A stretch of 64,000 bases of DNA from Streptomyces sp. V1I1 (lineage in GTDB: Bacteria; Actinomycetota; Actinomycetes; Streptomycetales; Streptomycetaceae), in assembly GCF_030817355.1 (NCBI RefSeq), contig NZ_JAUSZH010000001.1, positions 6,262,501 through 6,326,500 of the forward strand, in the 5' to 3' direction. The position numbers and the translations under genes were made by a program. The notes beneath the pieces are model-generated. The model saw only the letters and a list, made by a program, of their open reading frames with translations. It had not been told where the DNA came from and did not search any database. This document shows positions 29,695 through 38,128 of this stretch, in pieces (positions within the stretch are counted from its first letter, which is position 1; the number at the start of each line of letters is the position of its first letter).

Positions 29695-30506
29695 GCGGCA
29701 ACATCCAGCTGTTGAGCGACACCCTGGCGCAGGCCAGGAACGAGAACCGGGCCGCGCTCATCGCGTACCTCCCGGCCGGCTTCCCGACCGTCGACGGCGG
29801 TATCGAGGCGGTCAAGGCCGCCCTGGACGGCGGCGCTGACGTGGTCGAGGTCGGGCTGCCGCACAGCGACCCCGTCCTCGACGGCCCCGTCATCCAGACC
29901 GCCGACGACATCGCCCTGCGCGGCGGCGTCAAGATCGCCGACGTGATGCGTACGGTCCGCGAGGCGCACGAGTCCACCGGCAAGCCGGTCCTCGTGATGA
30001 CGTACTGGAATCCGATCGACCGCTACGGCATCGAGCGCTTCACCGCCGAGCTCGCCGACGCGGGCGGCGCCGGCTGCATCCTGCCCGACCTGCCGGTCGA
30101 GGAGGCCGGCGTGTGGCGCGAGCACGCCGAGAAGCACGGCCTCGCCACGGTCTTCGTTGTCGCGCCGAGCAGCAAGGACGCCCGGCTGGCGAAGATCACG
30201 GCGGCCGGTTCCGGCTTTGTGTACGCGGCTTCGCTGATGGGCGTGACCGGCACCCGTGAGTCGGTGGGCGCACAGGCCCAGGACCTGGTACGGCGCACCC
30301 GCGCCACCACCGAGCTGCCGGTCTGCGTGGGCCTCGGCGTCTCCAACCCCGAGCAGGCCGCCGAGGTCGCCTCCTTCGCGGACGGCGTGATCGTCGGGTC
30401 CGCGTTCGTGAAGCGGCTCCTCGACGCACCGGACCAGGCCACGGGCCTGGCGGCGGTGCGGGAACTGGCGGCCGAACTCGCCGAAGGCGTGCGCCGGGAC
30501 GCGTAG
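29691..30506 (+). CDS. trpA: Tryptophan synthase alpha chain
   Basis: Cleaves indole-3-glycerol phosphate to indole and G3P and channels indole to TrpB. 271 residues. [12 protein letters not shown] and [20 protein letters not shown] hold the catalytic Glu and Asp. [25 protein letters not shown] and [15 protein letters not shown] complete the barrel, ending at [14 protein letters not shown] start inside the trpB stop. A hairpin follows. Confidence 0.97.
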
Positions 30507-30526
30507 CTCATAAGGGTGGATCTCGG

Positions 30527-30556
30527 ACCGGGGAGGCATGCACATGCCTCCCTGGT
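30527..30556 (+). terminator. Hairpin after trpA
   Basis: ACCGGGGAGGCATG and CATGCCTCCCTGGT form a 14-bp stem with one G-T pair around CA. It follows the trpA stop by about 20 bases and TTCG-TTTG follows. It lies just upstream of the next start codon, so it may attenuate rather than end transcription. Confidence 0.65.
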
Positions 30557-30569
30557 TCGTTTGCCGGAT

Positions 30570-31403
30570 GTGAGCGAGAAGAACCAGGAACGGAAGCGGA
30601 CCGCGCGCGAGCGGCTCCAACAGGAACGTGAGTCGGAGAAGGCGCGTGAGAAACGACGGCGGCTGCTGATCGTCTCCGCCGCGGTGGTCGGCGTCCTCGG
30701 CCTCGCCGCCGTCGTCGGCGTGATCGCCGCGAACGCCGGGAAGAAGAAGGACAGCGGCTCGGACGCCGGTCCGCTCCTCGCGCCCGCGGGCGTGCAGGGC
30801 AAGGACCAGCTCGCGATCCCGGTGGGCGCGAGCGACGCCCCGTCCACGCTCACGGTGTGGGAGGACTTCCGCTGCCCGGCCTGCGCCGCTTTCGAGAACG
30901 GTCTCCGAGACACCATCCATGAGCTGGAGCAGGCGGGCAAGCTCAAGATCGAGTACCACCTCGCCACCATCATCGACGGGAACATGGGCGGCAGCGGCTC
31001 GTTGCACGCGGCGAACGCCGCGGCGTGCGCCCAGGACGTGGGGAAATTCGCCCCGTACCACGACGTGCTGTACCAGAACCAGCCGCCGGAGACGGACGAC
31101 GCCTTCGCCCAGAACAGCAGGCTGATCGAGCTCGCGGGCAAGGTCGACGGCCTGGACACACCCGAATTCCGCAGCTGTGTGGAGGACGGCAAGCACAGCA
31201 GCTGGGTGACCAAGTCGAACACCGCCTTCAAGAACGGCGGCTTCGGCGGTACCCCGACCGTGCTGCTCAACGGGGAGTCCGTCTTCCCGCAGAAGGGCTC
31301 CGAGCAGATCTCCGTCGCCAACTTCAAGAAGTGGGTCGAAGAGGCGAACAAGGGCAAGAAGCCGGGCACCGATCGCTCCACGCCGAGCCCGGCCTCCTCC
31401 TGA
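30570..31403 (+). CDS. Membrane-anchored DsbA-family thioredoxin-fold protein (second copy)
   Basis: A 277-residue paralogue of the protein at 1028-1843, with the same layout: basic cytoplasmic tail (KRTARERLQQERESEKAREKRRR), one span at about residues 32-53, then a DsbA-like domain with CPAC at 102-105 and a cis-Pro loop in FGGTPTVLLNG. Extra Cys residues occur at AAACAQD and FRSCVED. The GTG lacks a good ribosome binding site; a GTG 18 codons upstream, across the hairpin, is an alternative. It lies between trpA and lgt. Confidence 0.88.
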   Translation: MSEKNQERKRTARERLQQERESEKAREKRRRLLIVSAAVVGVLGLAAVVGVIAANAGKKKDSGSDAGPLLAPAGVQGKDQLAIPVGASDAPSTLTVWEDFRCPACAAFENGLRDTIHELEQAGKLKIEYHLATIIDGNMGGSGSLHAANAAACAQDVGKFAPYHDVLYQNQPPETDDAFAQNSRLIELAGKVDGLDTPEFRSCVEDGKHSSWVTKSNTAFKNGGFGGTPTVLLNGESVFPQKGSEQISVANFKKWVEEANKGKKPGTDRSTPSPASS

Positions 31404-31531
31404 CGGCTTCCGGGCAGCCTCCTGGCGTACATCGGTGTACATCGGCGTACGTCCGGGACGCGGCTCGTTATCCAGAAGTTGCCGGGTGGGTTGCCGTGCG
31501 TCCGGCCCGGCAGGGTAGCGTCGGTCCTGCC

Positions 31532-32491
31532 ATGGATATTGCCTACATTCCCAGCCCGTCGACCGGAGTGATCCATCTCGGACCACTCCCGCTGCGCGGC
31601 TATGCCTTCTGCATCATCATCGGTGTCTTCGCGGCCGTCTGGTACGGCAACAAGCGCTGGATCGCTCGCGGCGGCAAGGCCGGCACCGTGGCCGACATCG
31701 CCGTCTGGGCGGTGCCCTTCGGTCTCGTCGGCGGCCGGCTGTACCACGTGATCACCGACTACCAGCTGTACTTCAGCGAGGGTGAGAACTGGGTCGACGC
31801 CTTCAAGATCTGGGAGGGCGGCCTCGGCATCTGGGGCGCGATCGCGCTGGGCGCGGTCGGCGCCTGGATCGGCTGTCGCCGCCGCGGGATCCCGCTGCCG
31901 GCCTGGGCGGACGCTCTCGCGCCCGCCATCGCCATAGCGCAGGCGATCGGCCGCTGGGGCAACTGGTTCAACCAGGAGCTGTACGGCAAGCCGACGGATC
32001 TGCCGTGGGCCCTCAAGATCACCGAGGGTACGAACCGCGAGGCGGGCCTCTACCACCCGACGTTCCTGTACGAGTCCCTGTGGTGCATCGGCGTCGCGCT
32101 GCTGGTCATCTGGGCCGACCGGCGCTTCAAGCTGGGACACGGCCGGGCGTTCGCGCTCTACGTCGCCTCCTACTGCGTGGGCCGGGCCTGGATCGAGTAC
32201 ATGCGGGTCGACGAGGCGCACCACGTGCTGGGGTTGCGCCTCAATGTGTGGACCTCGATTGTCGTCTTCGTGCTGGCGGTGACGTACATGGTGATCTCGG
32301 CGCGGGTGCGGCCCGGGCGCGAGGAGATCGTCGAGCCGGAGAGGTCCGACAAGTCGGCGAAGGCGGCGGCTGCGAAGCCGGAGGCGGACGACGCTGCGGG
32401 CGACCCGGCTGAGGACCCGGCGGACGGGGACGAGGCTGCTGCGGAGGACTCGGCCGCAGACGTGGACGCGGAGTCGGCCAAGAAGGGCTGA
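31532..32491 (+). CDS. lgt: Prolipoprotein diacylglyceryl transferase
   Basis: Transfers diacylglycerol from phosphatidylglycerol to the lipobox Cys of prelipoproteins. 319 residues with about seven spans. Family motifs are RGYAFCIIIGV, GLVGGRLYHVITDY, the Lgt signature AIGRWGNWFNQELYG, and YHPTFLYESLW with its conserved Tyr/Glu. An acidic, Ala-rich tail after about residue 265 (PEADDAAGDPAEDP and so on) is typical of actinobacterial Lgt. It converges on the CoA lyase gene. Confidence 0.96.
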   Translation: MDIAYIPSPSTGVIHLGPLPLRGYAFCIIIGVFAAVWYGNKRWIARGGKAGTVADIAVWAVPFGLVGGRLYHVITDYQLYFSEGENWVDAFKIWEGGLGIWGAIALGAVGAWIGCRRRGIPLPAWADALAPAIAIAQAIGRWGNWFNQELYGKPTDLPWALKITEGTNREAGLYHPTFLYESLWCIGVALLVIWADRRFKLGHGRAFALYVASYCVGRAWIEYMRVDEAHHVLGLRLNVWTSIVVFVLAVTYMVISARVRPGREEIVEPERSDKSAKAAAAKPEADDAAGDPAEDPADGDEAAAEDSAADVDAESAKKG

Positions 32492-32535
32492 CCGCCGGCA
32501 CTTGCGCAACTTAGGCGACTTGCGCGACTTACGTG

Positions 32536-32573
32536 ACGAGGCCGCCGGGACCGAGTGGTTCCGGCGGCCTCGT
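32536..32573. terminator. Bidirectional terminator between lgt and the CoA lyase gene
   Basis: ACGAGGCCGCCGGGACC pairs with GGTTCCGGCGGCCTCGT (one G-T pair) around GAGT, a 17-bp stem in the gap between two convergent genes. Three ACTTGCGC-like words precede it. Confidence 0.8.
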
Positions 32574-32606
32574 GCGTTCCCCGTCTGCTCCTCCGCTCCT
32601 CCGCTC

Positions 32607-33407
32607 CTATCCGCCCTCGCGTCGCGCGAGGGAGAGGGTCCGCTGCGCCGCTGCCACGATCGCGGCGTCCACGAAGCGGCCGTCCGGCAGGGCCAGCGCG
32701 CCCTCGTCCGTGGCGGCCGCCTTGACGACCTCCTCCGCCGCCTCGATCTCCTCGGGCGTGGGGCGGAACGCCCGCTCGATGACCGGGAGCTGGCGGGGGT
32801 GGATGGCCGCCCGGCCCAGGAAGCCGAGGGCGCGGCCGTGGGTGCAGGAGGCGTAGAGGGCGTCCAGGTCGCGGATGTCGGGGAAGACGGACTGGACCGG
32901 TGGCGCCAGGCCTGCCGCGCGGGCGGCGACCACGATGCGGGTGCGCGGCCAGTCGAGGCCGGTGCCGTCCCGTATGCCGAGGTCTGCGCGGAGGTCTGCC
33001 TCGCCGATGGCGATGCCGTGGACGGCGGGGTGTGCGGTGGCGATGGAGTACGCGTGCTCGATGGCGAGCGCGGACTCGAGGAGCGGATAGAGGGGGACGC
33101 CTGGTGCGCGGGCCGCGATCCGCCGGATGTCAGTGGCGTATGCGACCTTGGGGATACGCAGAGCACAGAGGCCGGGGAGTGTGGTCAGGGCCTCGATGTC
33201 ATGGGGGGTGTTGATGCGGACATGGACCGGAAGCGTCTGGGGGGAAGCGAGAAGTTCGGCTGTGGCGGCCAGCGCGTACTTCTTGCGGTCGGGGGACACG
33301 GCGTCCTCCAGGTCGACGATCACGACGTCGGCGTTGGAGGCGAGGGCCTTGTGGACGACCTCGGGCCGGTCCCCGGGGGCGTACAGCCAGGTGAGGGGTG
33401 TGGTCAT
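32607..33407 (-). CDS. CitE-like CoA ester lyase (HpcH/HpaI family)
   Basis: A 266-residue TIM-barrel lyase related to the citrate lyase beta subunit and malyl- or citramalyl-CoA lyases. Landmarks are LYAPGDRPEVVHKAL, DVVIVDLEDAVSPDRK (Mg2+-binding Asp/Glu), VHVRINTPHDIEA, LYPLLESALAIEHAYSIA, GEADLRADLG and GRAAIHPRQLPVIE. Last gene of the seven-gene operon, overlapping the CoA transferase by four bases. Together these two would activate an acid as its CoA ester and cleave it, probably releasing acetyl-CoA or another small acyl-CoA. The substrate is unknown. Confidence 0.88.
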   Translation of the reverse strand: MTTPLTWLYAPGDRPEVVHKALASNADVVIVDLEDAVSPDRKKYALAATAELLASPQTLPVHVRINTPHDIEALTTLPGLCALRIPKVAYATDIRRIAARAPGVPLYPLLESALAIEHAYSIATAHPAVHGIAIGEADLRADLGIRDGTGLDWPRTRIVVAARAAGLAPPVQSVFPDIRDLDALYASCTHGRALGFLGRAAIHPRQLPVIERAFRPTPEEIEAAEEVVKAAATDEGALALPDGRFVDAAIVAAAQRTLSLARREGG

Positions 33408-34609
33408 AGGGCGCCCTGGGTGCGCAGAGCGGTGATTTCGGCCCGGGACAGGCCGAGTTCGCTGAGGACCTCGTCCGTGTCGGCGCCGTGCGGGCGGCCC
33501 GCCCAGCGGATGGCGCCTGGGGTCTCGGAGAGCCGGAATAGGACGTTCTGCATCCGGAGGGTGCCGAGTTCGGGGTCGGGGACCTCGGTGATGGTGTCCA
33601 GCGCTTGGTATTGGGGGTCTTCCATGACGTCACGGACGTCGTAGATCGGTGCGATCGCCGCTTCGGCCTTCTCGAAGGCGGCCATGGCTTCGGCGCGGGT
33701 GCGGCAGGCGATCCAGCCGCCGACCGCCTCGTCGAGCACGTCGGCGTGCTCGGCACGGCCGCTGCCGGTGCTGAACCACGGCTCGTCGATCACGTCCGGG
33801 CGACCGACCAGATGCATGACGCGTTCGGCGATGGACTGGGCGGAGGTGGAGACGGCCAGCCAGGAGCCGTCGGCCGTGCGGTAGGTGTTGCGCGGGGCGT
33901 TGTTGCAGGAGCGGTTGCCGGTCCGTTTCTGTACGTACCCGGTCTGGTCGTACCAGAGGGGCTGCGGGCCGAGCACGGTCAGGATCGGCTCGATGATCGC
34001 CATGTCGATGACCTGGCCGCGGTCGGTGGCGGTGCGGGCGGTGAGCGCGGTCATGACGGCGTACGCGGTGGCGAGCGCCGCGATCGAGTCGGCGAGGCCG
34101 AACGGAGGGAGGGTGGGCGGACCTTCGGGCTCGCCGGTGATGGAGGCGAAGCCGCTCATCGCCTCGGCGAGGGTGCCGAAGCCGGGGCGGTGGGAGTACG
34201 GGCCGAGCTGTCCGAAGCCGGTGACGCGGGTCAGCACGAGGCCGGGGTTGGCTGTGCTCAGCTCCTCCCAGCCGAGCTGCCACTTCTCCAGGGTGCCGGG
34301 GCGGAAGTTCTCGATGATCACGTCGGCGGTTTTCGCGAGACGGAGGAGGATCTCGCGGCCGTCGGGGGTGGACAGGTCAAGGGTGACGGTGCGTTTGTTG
34401 CGGCCGAGCAGCTTCCACCACAGGCCGACGCCGTCCTTGTCGGGGCCGTGACCCCGGGAGGGATCGGGCCGGGTGGGGTGCTCGACTTTGATGACCTCCG
34501 CGCCGAAGTCGCCGAGCATGGTGGCGGCGAGCGGGCCCGCGAAGAGAGTGGCCAGGTCGAGGACGCGCAGGCCGGTGAGGGGAGCGGCCGGCGGGGGAGC
34601 GTGGGTCAT
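33404..34609 (-). CDS. Family III CoA transferase (CaiB/BaiF)
   Basis: A 401-residue CoA transferase. It begins with the family motif GLRVLDLATLFAGPLAATMLGDFGAEVIKVE, has NFRPGTLEKWQLGW, GFASITGEPEGPPT and a catalytic Asp in the QVIDMAIIEP region, and ends in the GRPHGADTDEVLSELGLS motif. It overlaps ribokinase upstream and the CitE-like lyase downstream by four bases each. Alternative longer starts exist; this ATG is favoured by coupling to the ribokinase stop. The acyl acceptor is not known. Confidence 0.9.
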   Translation of the reverse strand: MTHAPPPAAPLTGLRVLDLATLFAGPLAATMLGDFGAEVIKVEHPTRPDPSRGHGPDKDGVGLWWKLLGRNKRTVTLDLSTPDGREILLRLAKTADVIIENFRPGTLEKWQLGWEELSTANPGLVLTRVTGFGQLGPYSHRPGFGTLAEAMSGFASITGEPEGPPTLPPFGLADSIAALATAYAVMTALTARTATDRGQVIDMAIIEPILTVLGPQPLWYDQTGYVQKRTGNRSCNNAPRNTYRTADGSWLAVSTSAQSIAERVMHLVGRPDVIDEPWFSTGSGRAEHADVLDEAVGGWIACRTRAEAMAAFEKAEAAIAPIYDVRDVMEDPQYQALDTITEVPDPELGTLRMQNVLFRLSETPGAIRWAGRPHGADTDEVLSELGLSRAEITALRTQGAL

Positions 34610-35493
34610 GAGGCGTCGTCGATCTCTGAGCGGTACGGCATGGAGGTGGAGGCGCCGGGGCGCTGGACGCACAGGGCGGCGGCGGCCGAGGCCCAGGTCA
34701 GGGCCTGTTGTACGGGCCTGCCCTCGACGAGCGCGACGGCGAGGGCGCCGACGAAGGTGTCGCCGGCGCCGGTCGTGTCGACGGCCCGTACGCGAGGCGC
34801 GGGCACGGTGACGGGAGCCGCGCCCCGGGCCGCGTACAGGCTGCCCGCCGAGCCGAGTGTGATCACGACCTCGGGGACCTGACGCAGCAGCGCCTCGGCG
34901 GCCAGGTGCGGGTCGGCGACGCCGGCGAGGGTGGCCGCCTCGTGCTCATTGGGCACCAACAGGTCGGTGACGGCGAGGAGTTCGGGAGGAAGGGGCTGCG
35001 CGGGGGCGGGGGTGAGGACGGTCCGTACACCGTTCCGGCGCGCGGCTTCGGCGCCGTCGAGTACGGCGCTCAGGGGGAGTTCGAGCTGGAGGAGCAGCGC
35101 GACGGAGGAGGCGATGAGGGCCTCGTCGCCGGGGACGAGGGCGGTGACGGTGCCGTTCGCGCCGGGGATCACGACGATCGAGTTGCCGCCTTCTTCGTCT
35201 ACGACGATGTGTGCGGTGCCGGAGGGGCCTTCCGCGGTGCGCAGAAGGTCGGTGTCGACGCCGGACGATTCGAGCGTGTGCCGTAGCCGTACGCCGAAGT
35301 CGTCCGAGCCGACCGCGCCGATCATGGCGACGTCGCCGCCGGCGCGGGCGGCGGCGACGGCCTGGTTGGCGCCCTTGCCGCCGGGGATCGTGAGGAATTC
35401 CCTTCCGGTGACGGTCTCTCCGCGTTTCGGCGCGTGCGAGACGTACGCGACGAGGTCCATGTTGGTGCTGCCGAGCACCGCGATGCCGGTCAT
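34606..35493 (-). CDS. rbsK: Ribokinase
   Basis: A PfkB-family sugar kinase of 295 residues. Ribokinase-type features are VLGSTNMDLVAYV, the ribose-binding IPGGKGANQAVAAARAG, AMIGAVGSDDFG, LVPNEHEAA, TLGSAGSLYA and the anion hole with catalytic Asp, DTTGAGDTFVGAL. Ribose is the likely substrate, but related PfkB kinases act on nucleosides or pseudouridine, so specificity is not certain. No ribose transporter is adjacent; instead it overlaps an ADP-ribosylglycohydrolase gene, suggesting the ribose is released inside the cell. Confidence 0.88.
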   Translation of the reverse strand: MTGIAVLGSTNMDLVAYVSHAPKRGETVTGREFLTIPGGKGANQAVAAARAGGDVAMIGAVGSDDFGVRLRHTLESSGVDTDLLRTAEGPSGTAHIVVDEEGGNSIVVIPGANGTVTALVPGDEALIASSVALLLQLELPLSAVLDGAEAARRNGVRTVLTPAPAQPLPPELLAVTDLLVPNEHEAATLAGVADPHLAAEALLRQVPEVVITLGSAGSLYAARGAAPVTVPAPRVRAVDTTGAGDTFVGALAVALVEGRPVQQALTWASAAAALCVQRPGASTSMPYRSEIDDAS

Positions 35494-36968
35494 GGGCGGA
35501 GTGCCTCCTGGTGAGTGAGGTGGGCGAGGGTGTCGAAGCCGATGCCGTCGAAGCCGGCGACAGAGGTGGCGAGACGGTTCTTGAGGGCGGTGGTCCAGCG
35601 GTCGGGGATCGCGGCGGGGTGGCCGGCGAGCAGGCCCGCGACGGAGCCGGCGGTCGCGCCGTTGGAGTCGGTGTCCCAGCCCCCGGAGACGGCACGGCAG
35701 ATGGAGCCGGTGAAATCGCCGTCGGCGTGGGTGAGGGCGGCGGCGAGGAGGGCGGCGTTGGGGATGACGTGGACCCAGTGGTGGTGGCCGAGGGCGGTGT
35801 GGAGCCGGTCCACGACGGTGTCGAAGTCGGGTTCCGCGCGGGCGGTGTCGATGCCGAGGCGGATGGCCTTGGCGAGCCGGGAGCGCGGGGGGATGACGGT
35901 GAGGCCGCTCTGCAGACACTGGTGGACGTCGCTCCGGCCACCGGCCGCGGCGGCGATGGTGGCCGCGATGAACATCGCGCCGTAGACACCGTTCGCGGTG
36001 TGGGTGAGCGACGCGTCGCGATGGGCCTGCGCGGCGGCGGCCGCGGGGGCGCCGGGGTGCGTCCAGCCGTGCACATCGGCGCGGATGGCGGCGCCGATCC
36101 ACTCCCGGAAGGGGTTGCGGTGGCCGGCGGTGAGCGGGGGTTCCACGCCGGAGAGGAGATTGCGGTAGGCGACGCGCTCGGCGGTGAAGGTACGCCCGGC
36201 CGGGAGTTCGTCGAGCCAGAGCTGGGCGAGCTGGGGGGTGGTGAACGCCTTCCCGTGGCGCTGGAGGAGGAGCAGGTTGAGGAGGGGGTAGTTGAGGTCG
36301 TCGTCCTCGGGCATCCCGTCGATGTTCTCGGCGAGTGAGGTGCCGGCGGACCGGCGATTCCAGGGGTGTGCGGCGGCGAGGTCCGGGGGTAGGCCTTTGG
36401 CGGTGAACCAGGTGTGGAGGGGCCAGTTTCCAGTGGCGCGGGCGATGCTGCGGATGGCATGGAGGGGGAGCTTTTCGACCGGCTTGCCGAGGAGACAGCC
36501 GATGGCGCGGCCGAGCCAGGAGGCGTGCAGGGTATTGGGGCGGGGGTGTTTCTCCCCTGGCCCGCCCTCCCCCAGAGCCTCGCCTGGGTGGGGGTGCCCC
36601 CGGCGTGGCCAGGGGGAGTACCCCCGTGCCGAAAGCGATGGCTGATCCCCAGGCCCCCGGCTCCTCGGCGCTTCGCGCGTGGGCCAGGCCGGGCAGTCGG
36701 CCTTGATCAGGGCAAGAGGCGTCGGCTCATGCTCCGTCAACGGGGACGGCAGCAGAGCCAGTTCGTCCAGCAGCTCGTACGCCAGGGCCCGAAGCTTCGG
36801 TGGTGCGGGTGACTCAGACGCTCCGTCCCGAGGCGGGGACAGGGGGCCGCCCGCGCGTGCCCAGCGGGTGCGGATCTCCGTCGCGTCGCGGCCGTCCTCG
36901 TCCGCTTGGCGCAGTTCGTGGCGCACCAGGTCCTCCGGCTGGACCCAGGTGAGGCGGAGGCCGGTCAT
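35490..36968 (-). CDS. ADP-ribosylglycohydrolase family protein A, with extra N-terminal domain
   Basis: A 492-residue member of the DraG/ARH family. An N-terminal region of about 145 residues (LTWVQPEDLVRHELRQ onward) is unlike the other three paralogues. The catalytic domain starts at ASWLGRAIGCLLGKPVEKL. Metal ligands are in PEDDDLNYPLL near residue 220 and GGWDTDSNGATAGSVAGLL near 427. Residues about 117-139 (SPWPRRGHPHPGEALGEGG) are encoded by intergenic-type palindromic repeat DNA, presumably forming a linker. It overlaps both neighbours by four bases. Confidence 0.85.
   Translation of the reverse strand: MTGLRLTWVQPEDLVRHELRQADEDGRDATEIRTRWARAGGPLSPPRDGASESPAPPKLRALAYELLDELALLPSPLTEHEPTPLALIKADCPAWPTREAPRSRGPGDQPSLSARGYSPWPRRGHPHPGEALGEGGPGEKHPRPNTLHASWLGRAIGCLLGKPVEKLPLHAIRSIARATGNWPLHTWFTAKGLPPDLAAAHPWNRRSAGTSLAENIDGMPEDDDLNYPLLNLLLLQRHGKAFTTPQLAQLWLDELPAGRTFTAERVAYRNLLSGVEPPLTAGHRNPFREWIGAAIRADVHGWTHPGAPAAAAAQAHRDASLTHTANGVYGAMFIAATIAAAAGGRSDVHQCLQSGLTVIPPRSRLAKAIRLGIDTARAEPDFDTVVDRLHTALGHHHWVHVIPNAALLAAALTHADGDFTGSICRAVSGGWDTDSNGATAGSVAGLLAGHPAAIPDRWTTALKNRLATSVAGFDGIGFDTLAHLTHQEALRP
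36552..36618. repeat. Nested palindromic repeat inside ADP-ribosylglycohydrolase gene A
   Basis: Outer arms CTCCCCTGGCC (36552-36562) and GGCCAGGGGGAG (36607-36618) enclose an inner hairpin, CCCCCAG-agcctcgc-CTGGGTGGGGG. The block is in frame and has the composition of Streptomyces intergenic repeats. Confidence 0.65.
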
Positions 36969-38128
36969 CGCGGATCCGTCAGACGGGCGAACGCCGATTC
37001 ATGGGTGCGGCGGCGAGTCGTGTCGCGGGCGAAGATCTCGCGGGTGACCGCGGTCAGCGCCGCCGCCGGGGCGTGCAGGTCTAGGCGGCTGGCCTCGGCG
37101 ACCGTCTTCGCCCAGTCACTCGGCACCGCGGACTCGCCGTGGAGCGCGCCCGCGATCGCCCCTGCCATCGTGGCGATCGAGTCGCAGTCACGGCCGTAGT
37201 TGACGGCTCCGAGAACCGTACGGCGGTAGTCACCGCCGCCCACCAGAAGCATGCCCAGGGCGATCGGGAGTTCCTCGATGGCGTGCAGCCGGGAGGGCCG
37301 GCGGGCGGCCAGCGACGGGGCGCGGTAGTCCGGGCCGACCGTGTCGAAGGGGGCGACGGCCGCCCGGAGCGGAGCCAGTGCCGAGTCGAAGTCCGAGTGG
37401 TGCGGGGCGACTTCGGCCACCGCCTCGATCGCCGCGCCCGTGCCGTCCTTGGCCAGCGAGAGTGCCGTGTCCACGACCGTTGTGGGCGTCGCGCCGGGCA
37501 GGCACGCCGCAGCGACCGCCGCCGCGAAGACGCCCGCCGCCTCACGTCCGTACGAGGACTGGTGCGCGCCCGCGATGTCGATGGCCTCGGCGTAGGCGGC
37601 CGCCGGATGCGCCGCGTTGACCAGGCCCACCGGGGCCATGTACATCGCCGCGCCGCAGTTGACGATGTTGCCGACGCCCGCCTCGCGCGGGTCGTTGTGC
37701 CCGTAGTGGAGGCGGGCCACCATCCACTTCTCGGCGAGGAAGACCCGCTGCACGGGGAGCGCCTCAGCCTCGAGCTCCGGAATCCAGCGGGGGGTCGAGA
37801 TCAGGTCGGGGACCAGATGGTCGGCGACGGCGTACGCGTCGAGGTGGTCGCGGACGGTGGTGTACACGCGGATCAGCGCGTGCGTCATGAGGGTGTCGTC
37901 GGTGACGTGTCCGTCGCCCTTGTGGTACGGCGCGATGGGGCGGGCGGTGCGCCATTCGTCGCCGTGCCACGGGCCGACGATGCCGTGGACGCGGCCGCCG
38001 TGCCGCTCCACGATCTGCTCCGGGGTGTAGCCCTCGACCGGGCCGCCGAGCGCGTCACCGACCGCCGCGCCGATCAGGCTGCCGCTGATCCGGTCATCGA
38101 GTGTGAGCGTCGCGAGTGTCGTCGTCAT
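36965..38128 (-). CDS. ADP-ribosylglycohydrolase family protein B
   Basis: A 387-residue DraG/ARH-fold hydrolase that looks fully active. SLIGAAVGDALGGPVEGY opens the domain, the first metal motif is HVTDDTLMTHALIRVY (TDDT at 76-79), and the second is NYGRDCDSIATMAGAIAGALHG near 307. These Asp/Thr residues bind two Mg2+ in the family, which cleaves N- or O-glycosidic bonds of ribose in ADP-ribosylated or ribosylated substrates. A GTG five codons upstream is possible. It overlaps the next gene upstream by 35 bases, an unusually long overlap. Confidence 0.9.
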   Translation of the reverse strand: MTTTLATLTLDDRISGSLIGAAVGDALGGPVEGYTPEQIVERHGGRVHGIVGPWHGDEWRTARPIAPYHKGDGHVTDDTLMTHALIRVYTTVRDHLDAYAVADHLVPDLISTPRWIPELEAEALPVQRVFLAEKWMVARLHYGHNDPREAGVGNIVNCGAAMYMAPVGLVNAAHPAAAYAEAIDIAGAHQSSYGREAAGVFAAAVAAACLPGATPTTVVDTALSLAKDGTGAAIEAVAEVAPHHSDFDSALAPLRAAVAPFDTVGPDYRAPSLAARRPSRLHAIEELPIALGMLLVGGGDYRRTVLGAVNYGRDCDSIATMAGAIAGALHGESAVPSDWAKTVAEASRLDLHAPAAALTAVTREIFARDTTRRRTHESAFARLTDPR

